In this document: positions 25,503-33,156 of the stretch, piece after piece
Layout: every line of letters starts with the position of its first letter
Numbering within the stretch: the first letter of the stretch is position 1
Source of the DNA: Streptomyces sp. NRRL F-2580
GTDB lineage: Bacteria; Actinomycetota; Actinomycetes; Streptomycetales; Streptomycetaceae
NCBI RefSeq assembly: GCF_000720115.1
Contig: NZ_JOIR01000016.1
Span: 55,920 to 119,919, forward strand
Direction: 5' to 3'
Length of the DNA stretch: 64,000 nt
Position numbers and translations under genes: made by a program
The notes under the pieces: model-generated
What the model was told of the DNA's origin: nothing
Database searches by the model: none
What the model saw: only the letters and a program-made list of their open reading frames with translations

Positions 25503-27287
25503 TCACGGACCCAGCACGACCGCCGATTCGCCGGGGACGTGGATCCGGCCGTCGGGGCCGGGGCGTTCGAGGGGCTCCCACGCCGCCAGCACCCGCACCC
25601 CGTTGCGGCCCAGCGCGATCGTCAACGGCTCCGGGGAGAGGTTCACGGCCACCCGTACGTCGCCCCGCCGGAAGGTGAGCCAGCGCCGCTCCTCGTCGTG
25701 GGCGACCCGGACCGACGCCAGGTCCGGGTCGCGCAGGTCCGGGTGGCCGCGGCGGAGCGCGACCAGGGTGCGGTACCACTCCAGCAGGCGGGCGTGGGCG
25801 GCCTGTTCGGGCTCCGACCAGTCCAGGCAGGAGCGCTCGCGGGTCGCCGGGTCCTGAGGGTCGGGGATCTCTCCCCCAGCTACCGCTGGGGGGACCCCCA
25901 CCGCCTTCCAGCCGTGCGCCGCGAACTCCCGGCGCCTGCCGGTCCGTACGGCCTCGGCCAGCTCCGGATCGGGGTGGTCGGTGAAGTACTGCCAGGGGGT
26001 GCGCGCCCCCCACTCCTCGCCCATGAACAGCATCGGCACGAACGGTCCGGTCAGCGCCACCGCCGCGGCGCACGCCAGCAGGCCGGGGGAGAGGGAGGCG
26101 GCGAGCCGGTCGCCCTGCGCCCGGTTGCCGATCTGGTCGTGTGTCTGCGTGTAGCCGAGGAAGCGGTGCGCGGGGGTCCGGCGGCGGTCCACCGGGCGGC
26201 CGTGGGTGCGGCCGCGGAAGGAGGACCAGGTCCCGTCGTGGAAGAAGGCCCGGGTCAGGGTCTTGGCGAGGGCGGCGAGCGGGGCCTCGGCGAAGTCCCC
26301 GTAGTACGCCTGGGATTCACCGGTCAGCGCACAGTGCAGGGCGTGGTGGAAGTCGTCGTTCCACTGGGCGTGCAGGCCCAGTCCGCCGGCCGCGCGCGGG
26401 GTGGTGGTGCGCGGGTCGCACTGGTCGGACTCGGCGATCAGGAACAGCGGCCGGCCGGTGTCCGCGGCCAGCCCGTCGACGGCCGCGGACAGCTCCTCCA
26501 GGAAGGTCAGCGCGCGCCCGTCGGCCAGCGCGTGCACGGCGTCGAGCCGCAGTCCGTCGATCCCGTAGTCGCGCAGCCAGGCCAGCGCGCTGCCCACGAG
26601 GTAGGCGCGCACCTCGTCGGAGCCGGGCGCGTCCAGGTTCACCGCCGCCCCCCAGGGCGTGTGGTGGGTGTCGGTGAAGTACGGGCCGAAGGCGGGCAGG
26701 TGGTTGCCGGAGGGGCCGAGGTGGTTGTGGACCACGTCCAGCACCACGCCCAGCCCGGCGGCGTGGGCCGCCTCCACGAACCGGACCAGCCCGGCCGGGC
26801 CGCCGTACGGCTCGTGCACCGCCCACGGCGCGACTCCGTCGTAGCCCCAGCCGTGCCGGCCGGGGAAGGAGCAGACCGGCATCAGCTCCACGTGCGTGAC
26901 GCCGAGCGTGCTGAGGTGCCCGAGGCGGGCGGCGGCCGCGTCGAAGGTGCCCTCGGGCGTGAAGGTGCCGATGTGCAGCTCGTACAGGACCGCGTCCTGG
27001 AGCCGGGTGTGCGGCGGCGGGACCGGCGGGCCCGCCGCCTGGACCAGCGCCTCGAAGTCGACCACCGCGGACAGGCCGTCGGGGCCGTCGGGCAGCCGCC
27101 GGCCGCGCGGATCGGGCCGCGGGACCGGGTCTGCGTCCAGCAGGAACCCGTAGCGGCTGCCCTCGCCGGCCGGGGCCTCCGCGGTCCACCAGCCGGACCG
27201 TTCCGGATCGCGCTCCATCGCGTACGTCGCGTCGTCGAGTCGCATGGCGACATGACCTGTCAGCGGTGCCCACACCTCGAAGTGCAA
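25503..27287 (-). CDS. treZ: Malto-oligosyltrehalose trehalohydrolase
   Basis: 594 residues of GH13. It releases trehalose from maltooligosyl-trehalose made by TreY. N-terminal CBM48-like domain (HFEVWAPLTGHVAMRL), nucleophile in DGLRLDAVHAL, general acid in FLIAESD and transition-state Asp in TQTHDQIGN; PFVPMLFMGEEW is typical of TreZ. The start is TTG, with GAGGGG 9 bases ahead. The sequence VGVPPAVAGGEI (around codons 458-469) is encoded by an inserted interspersed palindrome. treY lies at 43199-45469 and glgX at 46820-48934. Confidence 0.96.
   Translation of the reverse strand: MHFEVWAPLTGHVAMRLDDATYAMERDPERSGWWTAEAPAGEGSRYGFLLDADPVPRPDPRGRRLPDGPDGLSAVVDFEALVQAAGPPVPPPHTRLQDAVLYELHIGTFTPEGTFDAAAARLGHLSTLGVTHVELMPVCSFPGRHGWGYDGVAPWAVHEPYGGPAGLVRFVEAAHAAGLGVVLDVVHNHLGPSGNHLPAFGPYFTDTHHTPWGAAVNLDAPGSDEVRAYLVGSALAWLRDYGIDGLRLDAVHALADGRALTFLEELSAAVDGLAADTGRPLFLIAESDQCDPRTTTPRAAGGLGLHAQWNDDFHHALHCALTGESQAYYGDFAEAPLAALAKTLTRAFFHDGTWSSFRGRTHGRPVDRRRTPAHRFLGYTQTHDQIGNRAQGDRLAASLSPGLLACAAAVALTGPFVPMLFMGEEWGARTPWQYFTDHPDPELAEAVRTGRRREFAAHGWKAVGVPPAVAGGEIPDPQDPATRERSCLDWSEPEQAAHARLLEWYRTLVALRRGHPDLRDPDLASVRVAHDEERRWLTFRRGDVRVAVNLSPEPLTIALGRNGVRVLAAWEPLERPGPDGRIHVPGESAVVLGP
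25873..25892. repeat. Interspersed palindrome inside treZ
   Basis: CCCCCAGC-tacc-GCTGGGGG, followed by GACCCCCACCG on the + strand, sits in frame in treZ and encodes the peptide GVPPAVAGG on the minus strand. The same palindrome occurs widely in Streptomyces intergenic DNA, so this copy looks like an in-frame insertion. Confidence 0.75.
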
Positions 27288-27362
27288 CGGACGGTCCCCT
27301 CGTCAGCGGCGGTGGCCGGCATGCGTATCCTGCCCATCATTCCGGGCGTGGCGGGGGAGTTC

Positions 27363-27392
27363 TGGACACTCCGGCCCCGACGGGCCGACAAT
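27363..27392 (+). promoter_or_regulatory. Promoter of the FHA gene (leaderless)
   Basis: TGGACA (27363-27368), an 18-base spacer, then GACAAT (27387-27392). The GTG start lies 7 bases after the -10 box, with no ribosome binding site, so transcription should begin at the start codon. Confidence 0.5.
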
Positions 27393-27398
27393 CACCCT

Positions 27399-27962
27399 GT
27401 GACGTCGAGTTTCGAGATCCCCGCCTTCCCCGCGCCGCGGCTGTCCGACGCCGAGCGCGACAGGGCGCTGGGCCAGCTCAGAGAGGGCGCTGCCCTCGGC
27501 AAGCTGTCCCACGACACCTTCCTGCGCCGGATGGAACTCGCCCTGGTCGCCCGCCGCTCCGAGGACCTCGCCGTCCTCACGGCCGACCTCCAGGCAAGGG
27601 AGGCCGCCGAAAGCCCGTGGACACGTCGGCTGTTCGGCTGGGTCGGCCGGGTCTCCGCCGTGTCCGTCGGCATCCGGCACGCCTGGGCCGCCGAGAAGCT
27701 GCCCAAGCTGCTGCTGCCACATCCGAGCGCGGCCGTCCTGCGGATCGGCCGCGATCCCGGCAACGGACTGCGGCTCAGCCACGAGACCGTGTCCCGGGCG
27801 CACGCGGAACTGAGCCTGCGCGACGGGCTGTGGGTGCTCAAGGACCTCGGGTCCACCAACGGGACCTCCGTCAACGGGCACCGGGTGACCGGCTCCGCGG
27901 TGGTCCGCGCCGGGGACCAGGTCAGCTTCGGGAAGATGACCTTCCGGCTCTGGGCGAGCTGA
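27399..27962 (+). CDS. DUF1707 and FHA domain protein
   Basis: 187 residues. The N-terminal DUF1707 helix pair (RLSDAERDRALGQLREGAALGKLSHDTFLRRMELALVA) is followed by a linker and a C-terminal FHA domain (LRIGRDPGNGLRLSHETVSRAHAEL and DLGSTNGTSVNG), which should bind phosphothreonine peptides. The GTG at 27399 is preferred over an upstream ATG at 27321 because a promoter places transcription start at that GTG. Its likely role is in Ser/Thr-kinase signalling; the partner is unknown. It is divergent from treZ. Confidence 0.85.
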   Translation: MTSSFEIPAFPAPRLSDAERDRALGQLREGAALGKLSHDTFLRRMELALVARRSEDLAVLTADLQAREAAESPWTRRLFGWVGRVSAVSVGIRHAWAAEKLPKLLLPHPSAAVLRIGRDPGNGLRLSHETVSRAHAELSLRDGLWVLKDLGSTNGTSVNGHRVTGSAVVRAGDQVSFGKMTFRLWAS

Positions 27963-28061
27963 TATCAGGACCGGGTTCGGGCCCACGTCCACCCAACCGG
28001 CGGCGGATGGTTCCCGCCGCCCCCGCACCCGGTCCCCCGGGCGGCTCAGGAGGTGTCCCCC

Positions 28062-28313
28062 CTACGCCAGCGGCTTGCCGGGGCAATAGGCGTCGCCCCA
28101 AGCCGTCGTGGTGGCGCAGGTGGGATCGTCCGGGCGGATGTCGCGGAGCCAGTCGCCCACCTCGGGAAGGACCGTGCGGGTCGTACCCGCCGCGGCCACG
28201 GGTCCGGCGGGCGCGTCGGCCGGCGAGGCCGCGGCGGCCGCGGTTCCGGTACCCGTCCAGACGGCCCCCGCGGCGGCCAGCGCGACTACCCATGCTGCGT
28301 ACTTGTTGATCAC
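28062..28313 (-). CDS. Small secreted protein, 83 aa
   Basis: GTG start with GAGGGG 6 bases ahead. An N-terminal signal peptide (INKYAAWVVALAAAGAVWTGTGTAAA) is followed by a roughly 55-residue mature part containing two Cys (DPTCATTTAW, AYCPGK) that could form a disulfide. No family is recognised. It is divergent from the TrmB/LuxR-type regulator, with the first copy of a repeated 32-bp element between the two genes. Confidence 0.65.
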   Translation of the reverse strand: MINKYAAWVVALAAAGAVWTGTGTAAAAASPADAPAGPVAAAGTTRTVLPEVGDWLRDIRPDDPTCATTTAWGDAYCPGKPLA

Positions 28314-28427
28314 GACAACCCCTCTGTGGATATGGAACGTTGCCGGAGGACGCGGTGGTCATGCGCGCCGTCTCCCCGTTGATCACGACTCTGCCAGAGC
28401 CCGGCGTGACAGTGGCAGGCACGTAAG

Positions 28428-28459
28428 GGATCATGTGTGTGCCATGCACTTTTAGGAGG
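28428..28459 (+). repeat. 32-bp element, copy A (upstream of regulator)
   Basis: The sequence runs from GGATCATGTG through GTGCCATGCA to AGGAGG and matches 28 of 32 bases at 33049-33080. Here the AGGAGG end (28454-28459) is the Shine-Dalgarno of the TTG-started regulator gene. Read on the other strand it contains GTGC-ATG-GCAC, a short dyad. It could be an operator and -10 region plus ribosome binding site. Confidence 0.8.
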
Positions 28460-28466
28460 CAAGCAG

Positions 28467-29852
28467 TTGCACACGGGCGCAGGCGGGGCCTCGGACGCCG
28501 GCTTACCCGAGGTCGACCACGCGGCGATCGTGCTCTACCGGTGGACGCTCGTGCAGGGCGGGCTCGCCCCGTCGGCCCTGCCGAGGGCCGCGGCCGAGAC
28601 CGGGCTGACCGAGGAGGAGTGCCGCGCCGCGGTCCGCTCGCTGACCGACACCTGCCTCCTGCGAACGGCGGGCGACGGCTGGCAGGCCGTCAGCCCCCAG
28701 GCGGCGGGGGCCCACCTGCTGTCCGGGCCGGAGGCCGCGCTGCGCGCGCACGAGGAGCAGCTGCGGGCCCGCAGGGAGGAACTCCAGAACCGGCGGGACG
28801 CCTTCACCGGGCTCATCCCCGTCTACCTCCAGGCACGGCAGCACGTCTTCCCGCAGGGCACGATCGACCACCTGCCCGACCAGTTCGCCGTGCGCGCCCT
28901 CCTCACCGAGGTCATCGACGGCTGCCGCGCCGAGATACTGGTGTCCAAGCACGGCGGCTCGTTCCCGGAGGCGGCGCTGCGCGAGGCGCTGCCGCGTGAT
29001 CTCGCGCTGCTGGAGCGGGGCGTGCGGATGCGCAGCCTGTACCAGCACGCCACCCGTTTCGACCCGGTGACGCGGGCGCACGCGGAGCGGCTGATCGGGG
29101 CGGGGGCGGAGATCCGTACGCTCCCCGAGGTGCTCCCGCAGATGATCGTCATCGACGGGGAGTTGGGCTTCCTGCCGTCCCGCTCCGGCGGGGCGCTGCT
29201 GATCCGGGAGCCGGACCTGCTGGGGTACCTGCTGGACGTCTTCCACCGGGACTGGGAGTACGCGACGCCGTTCGCGACGGGCCCGCAGGCGGCCCACGAC
29301 ATCTCGGAAACGGTCAAGCAGAGCATCCTGGCGCTCCTGGCCAAGGGACTCAAGGACGACACGATCGCGCGGCGCCTGGCGATATCGCTGCGGACCTGCC
29401 GCCGGCACGTCTCGGAGCTGCTGCTCCAGCTGGGCGCGAACAGCCGCTTCCAGGCGGGGGTGATCGCCGAACGGCAGGGCCTGACCCAGGGCCGCGGGCC
29501 GGCTCCGGAACGCCCGTCGGAACAGGGACCGGAGGAGGGGCCGGAACAGCGGGCGGAACAGGGGGCGGTACGGGTACCGGCCGCCGGGGCGCCGGAGCGG
29601 GCACCGGCGTCGGCACCCGCCCCGCGCCCGGCCCCTGCCTCGGAGCCGGCGACCACCCCGGCGCCGCACACGGACGGCCCGGCCCGTCCGCCCGGCTGCC
29701 CCGGCTGCGGACGAGCGCTCCCGGCGGCCGCCGGCGGCCACCCGGCCCCGGGCCGGCCCGCCAGGCACTGCTCGGCGTCCTGCCGGGCGCGGGCCTACCG
29801 GGCCCGCCGCAGGTCGCGGCCCGGAGGCGAGGGACCCACCGCAGGCGCGTGA
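28467..29852 (+). CDS. TrmB-like / LuxR-type transcriptional regulator with C-terminal zinc motif
   Basis: 461 residues, starting at TTG 7 bases after AGGAGG. Layout: an N-terminal winged-helix-like half (HAAIVLYRWTLVQGG), a coiled segment, a TrmB/PLD-like central domain (about 125-265), a LuxR-type HTH at about 290-345 (LAKGLKDDTIARRLAISLRTCRRHVSELLLQLG), a long Pro/Glu-rich linker, and a Cys motif at the end (CPGCGRALP and HCSASCRARAYRARRR) that probably binds zinc. It is a likely pathway regulator for the lanthipeptide region downstream. Its stop codon is part of a repeated inverted-repeat element. Confidence 0.85.
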   Translation: MHTGAGGASDAGLPEVDHAAIVLYRWTLVQGGLAPSALPRAAAETGLTEEECRAAVRSLTDTCLLRTAGDGWQAVSPQAAGAHLLSGPEAALRAHEEQLRARREELQNRRDAFTGLIPVYLQARQHVFPQGTIDHLPDQFAVRALLTEVIDGCRAEILVSKHGGSFPEAALREALPRDLALLERGVRMRSLYQHATRFDPVTRAHAERLIGAGAEIRTLPEVLPQMIVIDGELGFLPSRSGGALLIREPDLLGYLLDVFHRDWEYATPFATGPQAAHDISETVKQSILALLAKGLKDDTIARRLAISLRTCRRHVSELLLQLGANSRFQAGVIAERQGLTQGRGPAPERPSEQGPEEGPEQRAEQGAVRVPAAGAPERAPASAPAPRPAPASEPATTPAPHTDGPARPPGCPGCGRALPAAAGGHPAPGRPARHCSASCRARAYRARRRSRPGGEGPTAGA

Positions 29853-29879
29853 CGAAAGGCGACGGCCCCCGTCACGAAA
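29848..29879. repeat. Element C: CGTGACGAAA...CGTCACGAAA after the regulator
   Basis: Two decamers (29848-29857 and 29870-29879) 22 bases apart form an inverted GTGACG/CGTCAC pair. The first contains the regulator's TGA. A near copy lies at 33099-33129. The position between convergent genes fits a terminator or a shared protein-binding site. Confidence 0.7.
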
Positions 29880-29932
29880 CCCCGGTGAACCGTGCGCCAC
29901 CGCATCCCGACGGGTCCGCCTCCCGGCCCCGG

Positions 29933-32887
29933 TCATGACGTACCGCCGGGCGGCAAGGCCGGCAGGGACGGGTCGAGCGGACGCCCCGGCCGGCCGGAAG
30001 GGACGAGCACGTCCGCGGCCTGCGCCGGCCGGGCCCCGGCCCGCTCGCGGTCGCCCGCAGCCGCGACGGCGCTGCCCAGGAGTCGAAGGGCCCGGACCTC
30101 GGCGGCGTGCCAGCCGATGCGGCGGGTCGCCGCCACCGCCCGCTCGCCGCATTCCACGGCCTCCGGCAGGCGGTTGCCGGCCAGTTGGGCGGTCGTCTCC
30201 GACACCAGGTTCATCGCCTCCACCGTGGGGCAGCCGTGCCGCGCGCTCAGTGCGGCGCTCTGCCGGTGCCGGGCGACCGCCTCGTCGGTGCGGCCGAGGT
30301 GCCGGGCGGTGAGCCCCAGGTTGTAGAGGGCGTACGCCTCGCCGTGATGGTCCCCCGCGTCGACGGCGGACGCGAGGGTGGCGCGGCTGATCTCCGCGGC
30401 CTCGTCGCGGCGGCTGAGGCGCAGCAGCGTACTGACGCTGCTCGCGCGGGCGTTGCGGCAGGCCCAGGCGCTGCCGTACGCCTCCCCGACGGCGACGGCC
30501 TCCCGGTGCAGGGTGTCGGCCCGGCGCCAGTGCGCCCGGTACTGGCACACGTGGGCCCGGCGGTTGAGGATCTCGGTGCGCACGGCGTCGTCCCGCACCG
30601 CCAGCGCCGCGTGTTCGGCGGCGTCGAGTATCCGGTCCGCCTCGTCCAGTCGTCCCAGCTGGGCCAGCGCGCTGCCGAGCACGTAGCCGGCGCGGCCGGC
30701 CGCACGCAGGTGCCCCTGGTCCTGCGCGGTCCGCAGGATCCGGCGCACCGGATCGAGTGACTGCGCCCACAGGTACGAGCCCTCCAGGAGCGGTTCGACG
30801 GCGAGCGCGAGATCGGCGGCCACCGCGACGGCCGACGGCACGGCCTCCAGGGTCCGCACGGCGACGCCGAGTGCGCCGTCGTGCTCGGGGTCGAGCAGCC
30901 GCCGCCTGCTGTCGGGGCCGCCCGGCCGGCCGTCCGGCGGCAACAGGCCGGAGACGTGGTGCCCCGGGCGCTCGGCGGCGTGGACGGTGCGGGCCACCGC
31001 GAGCAGGTGGTCGAGGAACCGGGTGAAGGCCGCGGCCTGCTCGTCGGGGCGGTCGTCCTCGCGGGAGCGCTCGGCCCCGAACATCCGCAGCAGGGGGTAC
31101 TGGCGGTAGACACCCGGGCAGGGCGACTCCAGCAGACCCAGCCCGGTCATCCGTTCCAGGAACTGCCCGGCGCGCGCCGGCGGCAGGCCGCCGAGCGCCG
31201 CCGCCCCCGTGACGTCCGTGGTGCCCCGGCGGGTGAGTGCCAGCAGCCGGAACAGCCGGGCCTCCTCGTCGTCGAGCAGGTCGTAGCTCGGCCGGATGCA
31301 CGCCGTGATGCCGTCCTGGGATCCGGCCGACGCGGGGAACACGGCGAACGGGGGCAGCGCGGGGAAGGCGGGATGGTGGCCGTCGAGCAGCCGGACGAAG
31401 TCGGACAACGACCACGTGGGGCGGGCCGCGAGCCGCGCGCCGGCCAGGCGCAGCGCCAGTGGCAGGCCGCCGCACCGCTCGGCCAGCACCGCCGCCTGCC
31501 CGGGCTCGGCGGCGATCCGCTCCGGCCCGACGACGGCGCCGAGCAGGGCGAGTGCCTCCGGGCCGGCCAGGGGTTCCAGGCGTACCCGCCGGACCGCCGG
31601 CAGCCCGTCCAGCGCGGCACGGCCGGTGACGAGCACCGCGCAGGCCGGCGAGCCCGGAAGCAGCGCCTCGACCTGGGCGGTGTCCCGGGCGTCGTCCAGG
31701 ACCAGCAGGATCCGCCGGTCCGTCACGGTCGTACGGAAGAGCGCGGCCCGCTCCTCCCGTCCGTCCGGGATCGCCTCCTCCTCCGCCCCGAGCGCCTGGA
31801 GGAAGCCGGCCAGGACCGTGCCGGGGTCCGCGGGCTCCGCCGAGGTGCCGCGCAGGCTCGCGTACAACTGCCCGTCCGGGAACCGCTCCCGCAGCCGCTG
31901 GGCGACGTGGACGGCGAGTGCGCTCTTCCCGACGCCGCCGGTGCCGGTGACCGCGGCGACCGCGACGGATCCGGTCCGGGGCGTCGTCAAGGCGTCGAGC
32001 AGGTCCCGTACCGCCTCGGTGCGGCCGATGAGGTCGCCCGGTGAGAAGGGGAGCTGGGCCGGTCGGGGCCGCGCGGTGGCGGCGTCCGCGCGGATGGACC
32101 GCTCGTGGGCCGCCGGGGGCGCCTCGCCGGCGGACGGCGGCCCGGGCGGGGTCGAGGGCGGGGTCCCGGGCTGTGTTCCGGGCCGGGTCCCGGGTGGCGG
32201 TCCGGGCGGGGTCCGGTGCGGGCGCCCGGTGGGTTCGCCCCCCGCAGGCCGGACGGTGGGACCGCTGCGCGCCAGGGCGATCCCCGCCAGTTCCCGCAGC
32301 CTCCCGTGCAGGGGGTGTTCCGCGCAGAGCCTGGTCAGCTCAGGGACGAGCCGCGCGTGCCGTCCCAGCCGCAGGTCGAGTTCGACGCGCTCCAGCAGCA
32401 CCGACAGCCGGAGTTCCGAAAGGCGTTCGCGGTGGATCGCGGCGTGCGGGCCCGGAACTCCCGCGAGCGGAGCCCCCCGCCACAGCTTGAGCGCTCCGGC
32501 CAGCAGCTCGGCCGCCTCACCGGTCCTCTCCGCCGCCGTGCACGCGCGGGCATCGGCGACCAGCTGCTCGAACACATCGAGGTCGAGTGCGCCGGGGCCG
32601 CAGTCCAGCAGGTACCCCTGGCCGTGGGTCGCGATGCGGGGCCCCAGCGCCCGGCGGAGCCGGTAGACGTGCGACCTGACCGTGCCCACCGCCGTCCGCG
32701 GCAACTCCTCGCCCCAGAGGCCGTCGATGATCTCGTCGAGAGCCACGACGTCGTTGCGTCTCAGCAGGAGCATCGCGAGCAGCGCCCGCTGCTGCGGCGA
32801 GCCGAGGGGCAGCGGTGCGTCGCCCCGCCGGGCTTGGACCGCTCCGAGCACGGAGAAGAACGGTTCGGGCGGGGCGTCGCTGCTCAC
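29933..32887 (-). CDS. SARP-type regulator with NB-ARC and TPR domains
   Basis: 984 residues, AfsR-like. Winged-helix OmpR-type DNA-binding domain (about 1-95, QQRALLAMLLLRRNDVVALDEI), BTAD from about 100, Pro/Gly linker (about 210-280), NB-ARC ATPase with Walker A TGTGGVGKSA (about 315) and Walker B RILLVLDDA, then TPR helices to the end. The BTAD appears cut short: the usual 'GRQAEAL..Y' to 'ELGVDPGPEL' end is absent and the Pro linker begins instead. The GTG at 32887 has GGAG 7 bases ahead. It is convergent with the TrmB/LuxR-type regulator and a likely activator of the lanthipeptide operon. Confidence 0.9.
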   Translation of the reverse strand: MSSDAPPEPFFSVLGAVQARRGDAPLPLGSPQQRALLAMLLLRRNDVVALDEIIDGLWGEELPRTAVGTVRSHVYRLRRALGPRIATHGQGYLLDCGPGALDLDVFEQLVADARACTAAERTGEAAELLAGALKLWRGAPLAGVPGPHAAIHRERLSELRLSVLLERVELDLRLGRHARLVPELTRLCAEHPLHGRLRELAGIALARSGPTVRPAGGEPTGRPHRTPPGPPPGTRPGTQPGTPPSTPPGPPSAGEAPPAAHERSIRADAATARPRPAQLPFSPGDLIGRTEAVRDLLDALTTPRTGSVAVAAVTGTGGVGKSALAVHVAQRLRERFPDGQLYASLRGTSAEPADPGTVLAGFLQALGAEEEAIPDGREERAALFRTTVTDRRILLVLDDARDTAQVEALLPGSPACAVLVTGRAALDGLPAVRRVRLEPLAGPEALALLGAVVGPERIAAEPGQAAVLAERCGGLPLALRLAGARLAARPTWSLSDFVRLLDGHHPAFPALPPFAVFPASAGSQDGITACIRPSYDLLDDEEARLFRLLALTRRGTTDVTGAAALGGLPPARAGQFLERMTGLGLLESPCPGVYRQYPLLRMFGAERSREDDRPDEQAAAFTRFLDHLLAVARTVHAAERPGHHVSGLLPPDGRPGGPDSRRRLLDPEHDGALGVAVRTLEAVPSAVAVAADLALAVEPLLEGSYLWAQSLDPVRRILRTAQDQGHLRAAGRAGYVLGSALAQLGRLDEADRILDAAEHAALAVRDDAVRTEILNRRAHVCQYRAHWRRADTLHREAVAVGEAYGSAWACRNARASSVSTLLRLSRRDEAAEISRATLASAVDAGDHHGEAYALYNLGLTARHLGRTDEAVARHRQSAALSARHGCPTVEAMNLVSETTAQLAGNRLPEAVECGERAVAATRRIGWHAAEVRALRLLGSAVAAAGDRERAGARPAQAADVLVPSGRPGRPLDPSLPALPPGGTS

Positions 32888-33048
32888 GGTGGACTCCGTT
32901 CTCGTCTCTGCGGCGGTGGCGTGCGCACGCGTCGGCTCCCTGGGAGGGCAGCCGGGCCGGCACGGCCCGGCGGACCGGCCGGGGGCGCCGGCCCGCCGGG
33001 CACGATCCGACCTTGCCAGCCCGCTCCACGGCAGGACCGCCCCCCGAA

Positions 33049-33080
33049 GGATCATGTGAGTGCCATGCATCTTCAGGAGG
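33049..33080 (+). repeat. 32-bp element, copy B
   Basis: 28 of 32 bases match copy A, including the terminal AGGAGG. On the plus strand it is followed by a 12-codon frame (ATG at 33064 to TGA at 33101-33103), not by a gene. It lies about 160 bases upstream of the SARP gene start on the other strand. Confidence 0.8.
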
Positions 33081-33098
33081 TACGGGGGAGCCGCGCGG

Positions 33099-33129
33099 CG
33101 TGACGAAACCCCCGGGCCGCGTCACGAAA
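33099..33129. repeat. Element D: CGTGACGAAA...CGTCACGAAA
   Basis: Decamers at 33099-33108 and 33120-33129, 21 bases apart, match element C. They lie beyond the stop of the second SARP gene, which reads toward them, so they could serve as its terminator. A TGA at 33101-33103 sits at the same place as the regulator stop in element C. Confidence 0.7.
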
Positions 33130-33156
33130 ACGGGATGCAGGCCGCTCGCCCGCCCC

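Larger units (their letters stand above)
33049..33129 (+). pseudogene. Possible scar of a deleted second TrmB/LuxR-type regulator gene
   Basis: Element B (regulator-type 5' flank with AGGAGG) is followed after only 18 bases by element D (regulator-type stop codon and inverted repeat). At 28428-29879 the same two flanks enclose a 461-codon regulator. The arrangement suggests that a paralogous coding region was lost while both flanks remained. Alternatively the flanks are functional regulatory sites retained by selection. Confidence 0.35.

Noticed and set aside
24118..26073. 651-codon minus-strand frame across the LysR and M24 genes
   Set aside because: No domain; low-complexity Arg/Gly composition; it is antisense to two well-supported genes.
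33064..33103. 12-codon frame MHLQEVRGSRAA after element B
   Set aside because: It is part of the regulator scar; too short and unlike any precursor. Reported only as a part of the scar.
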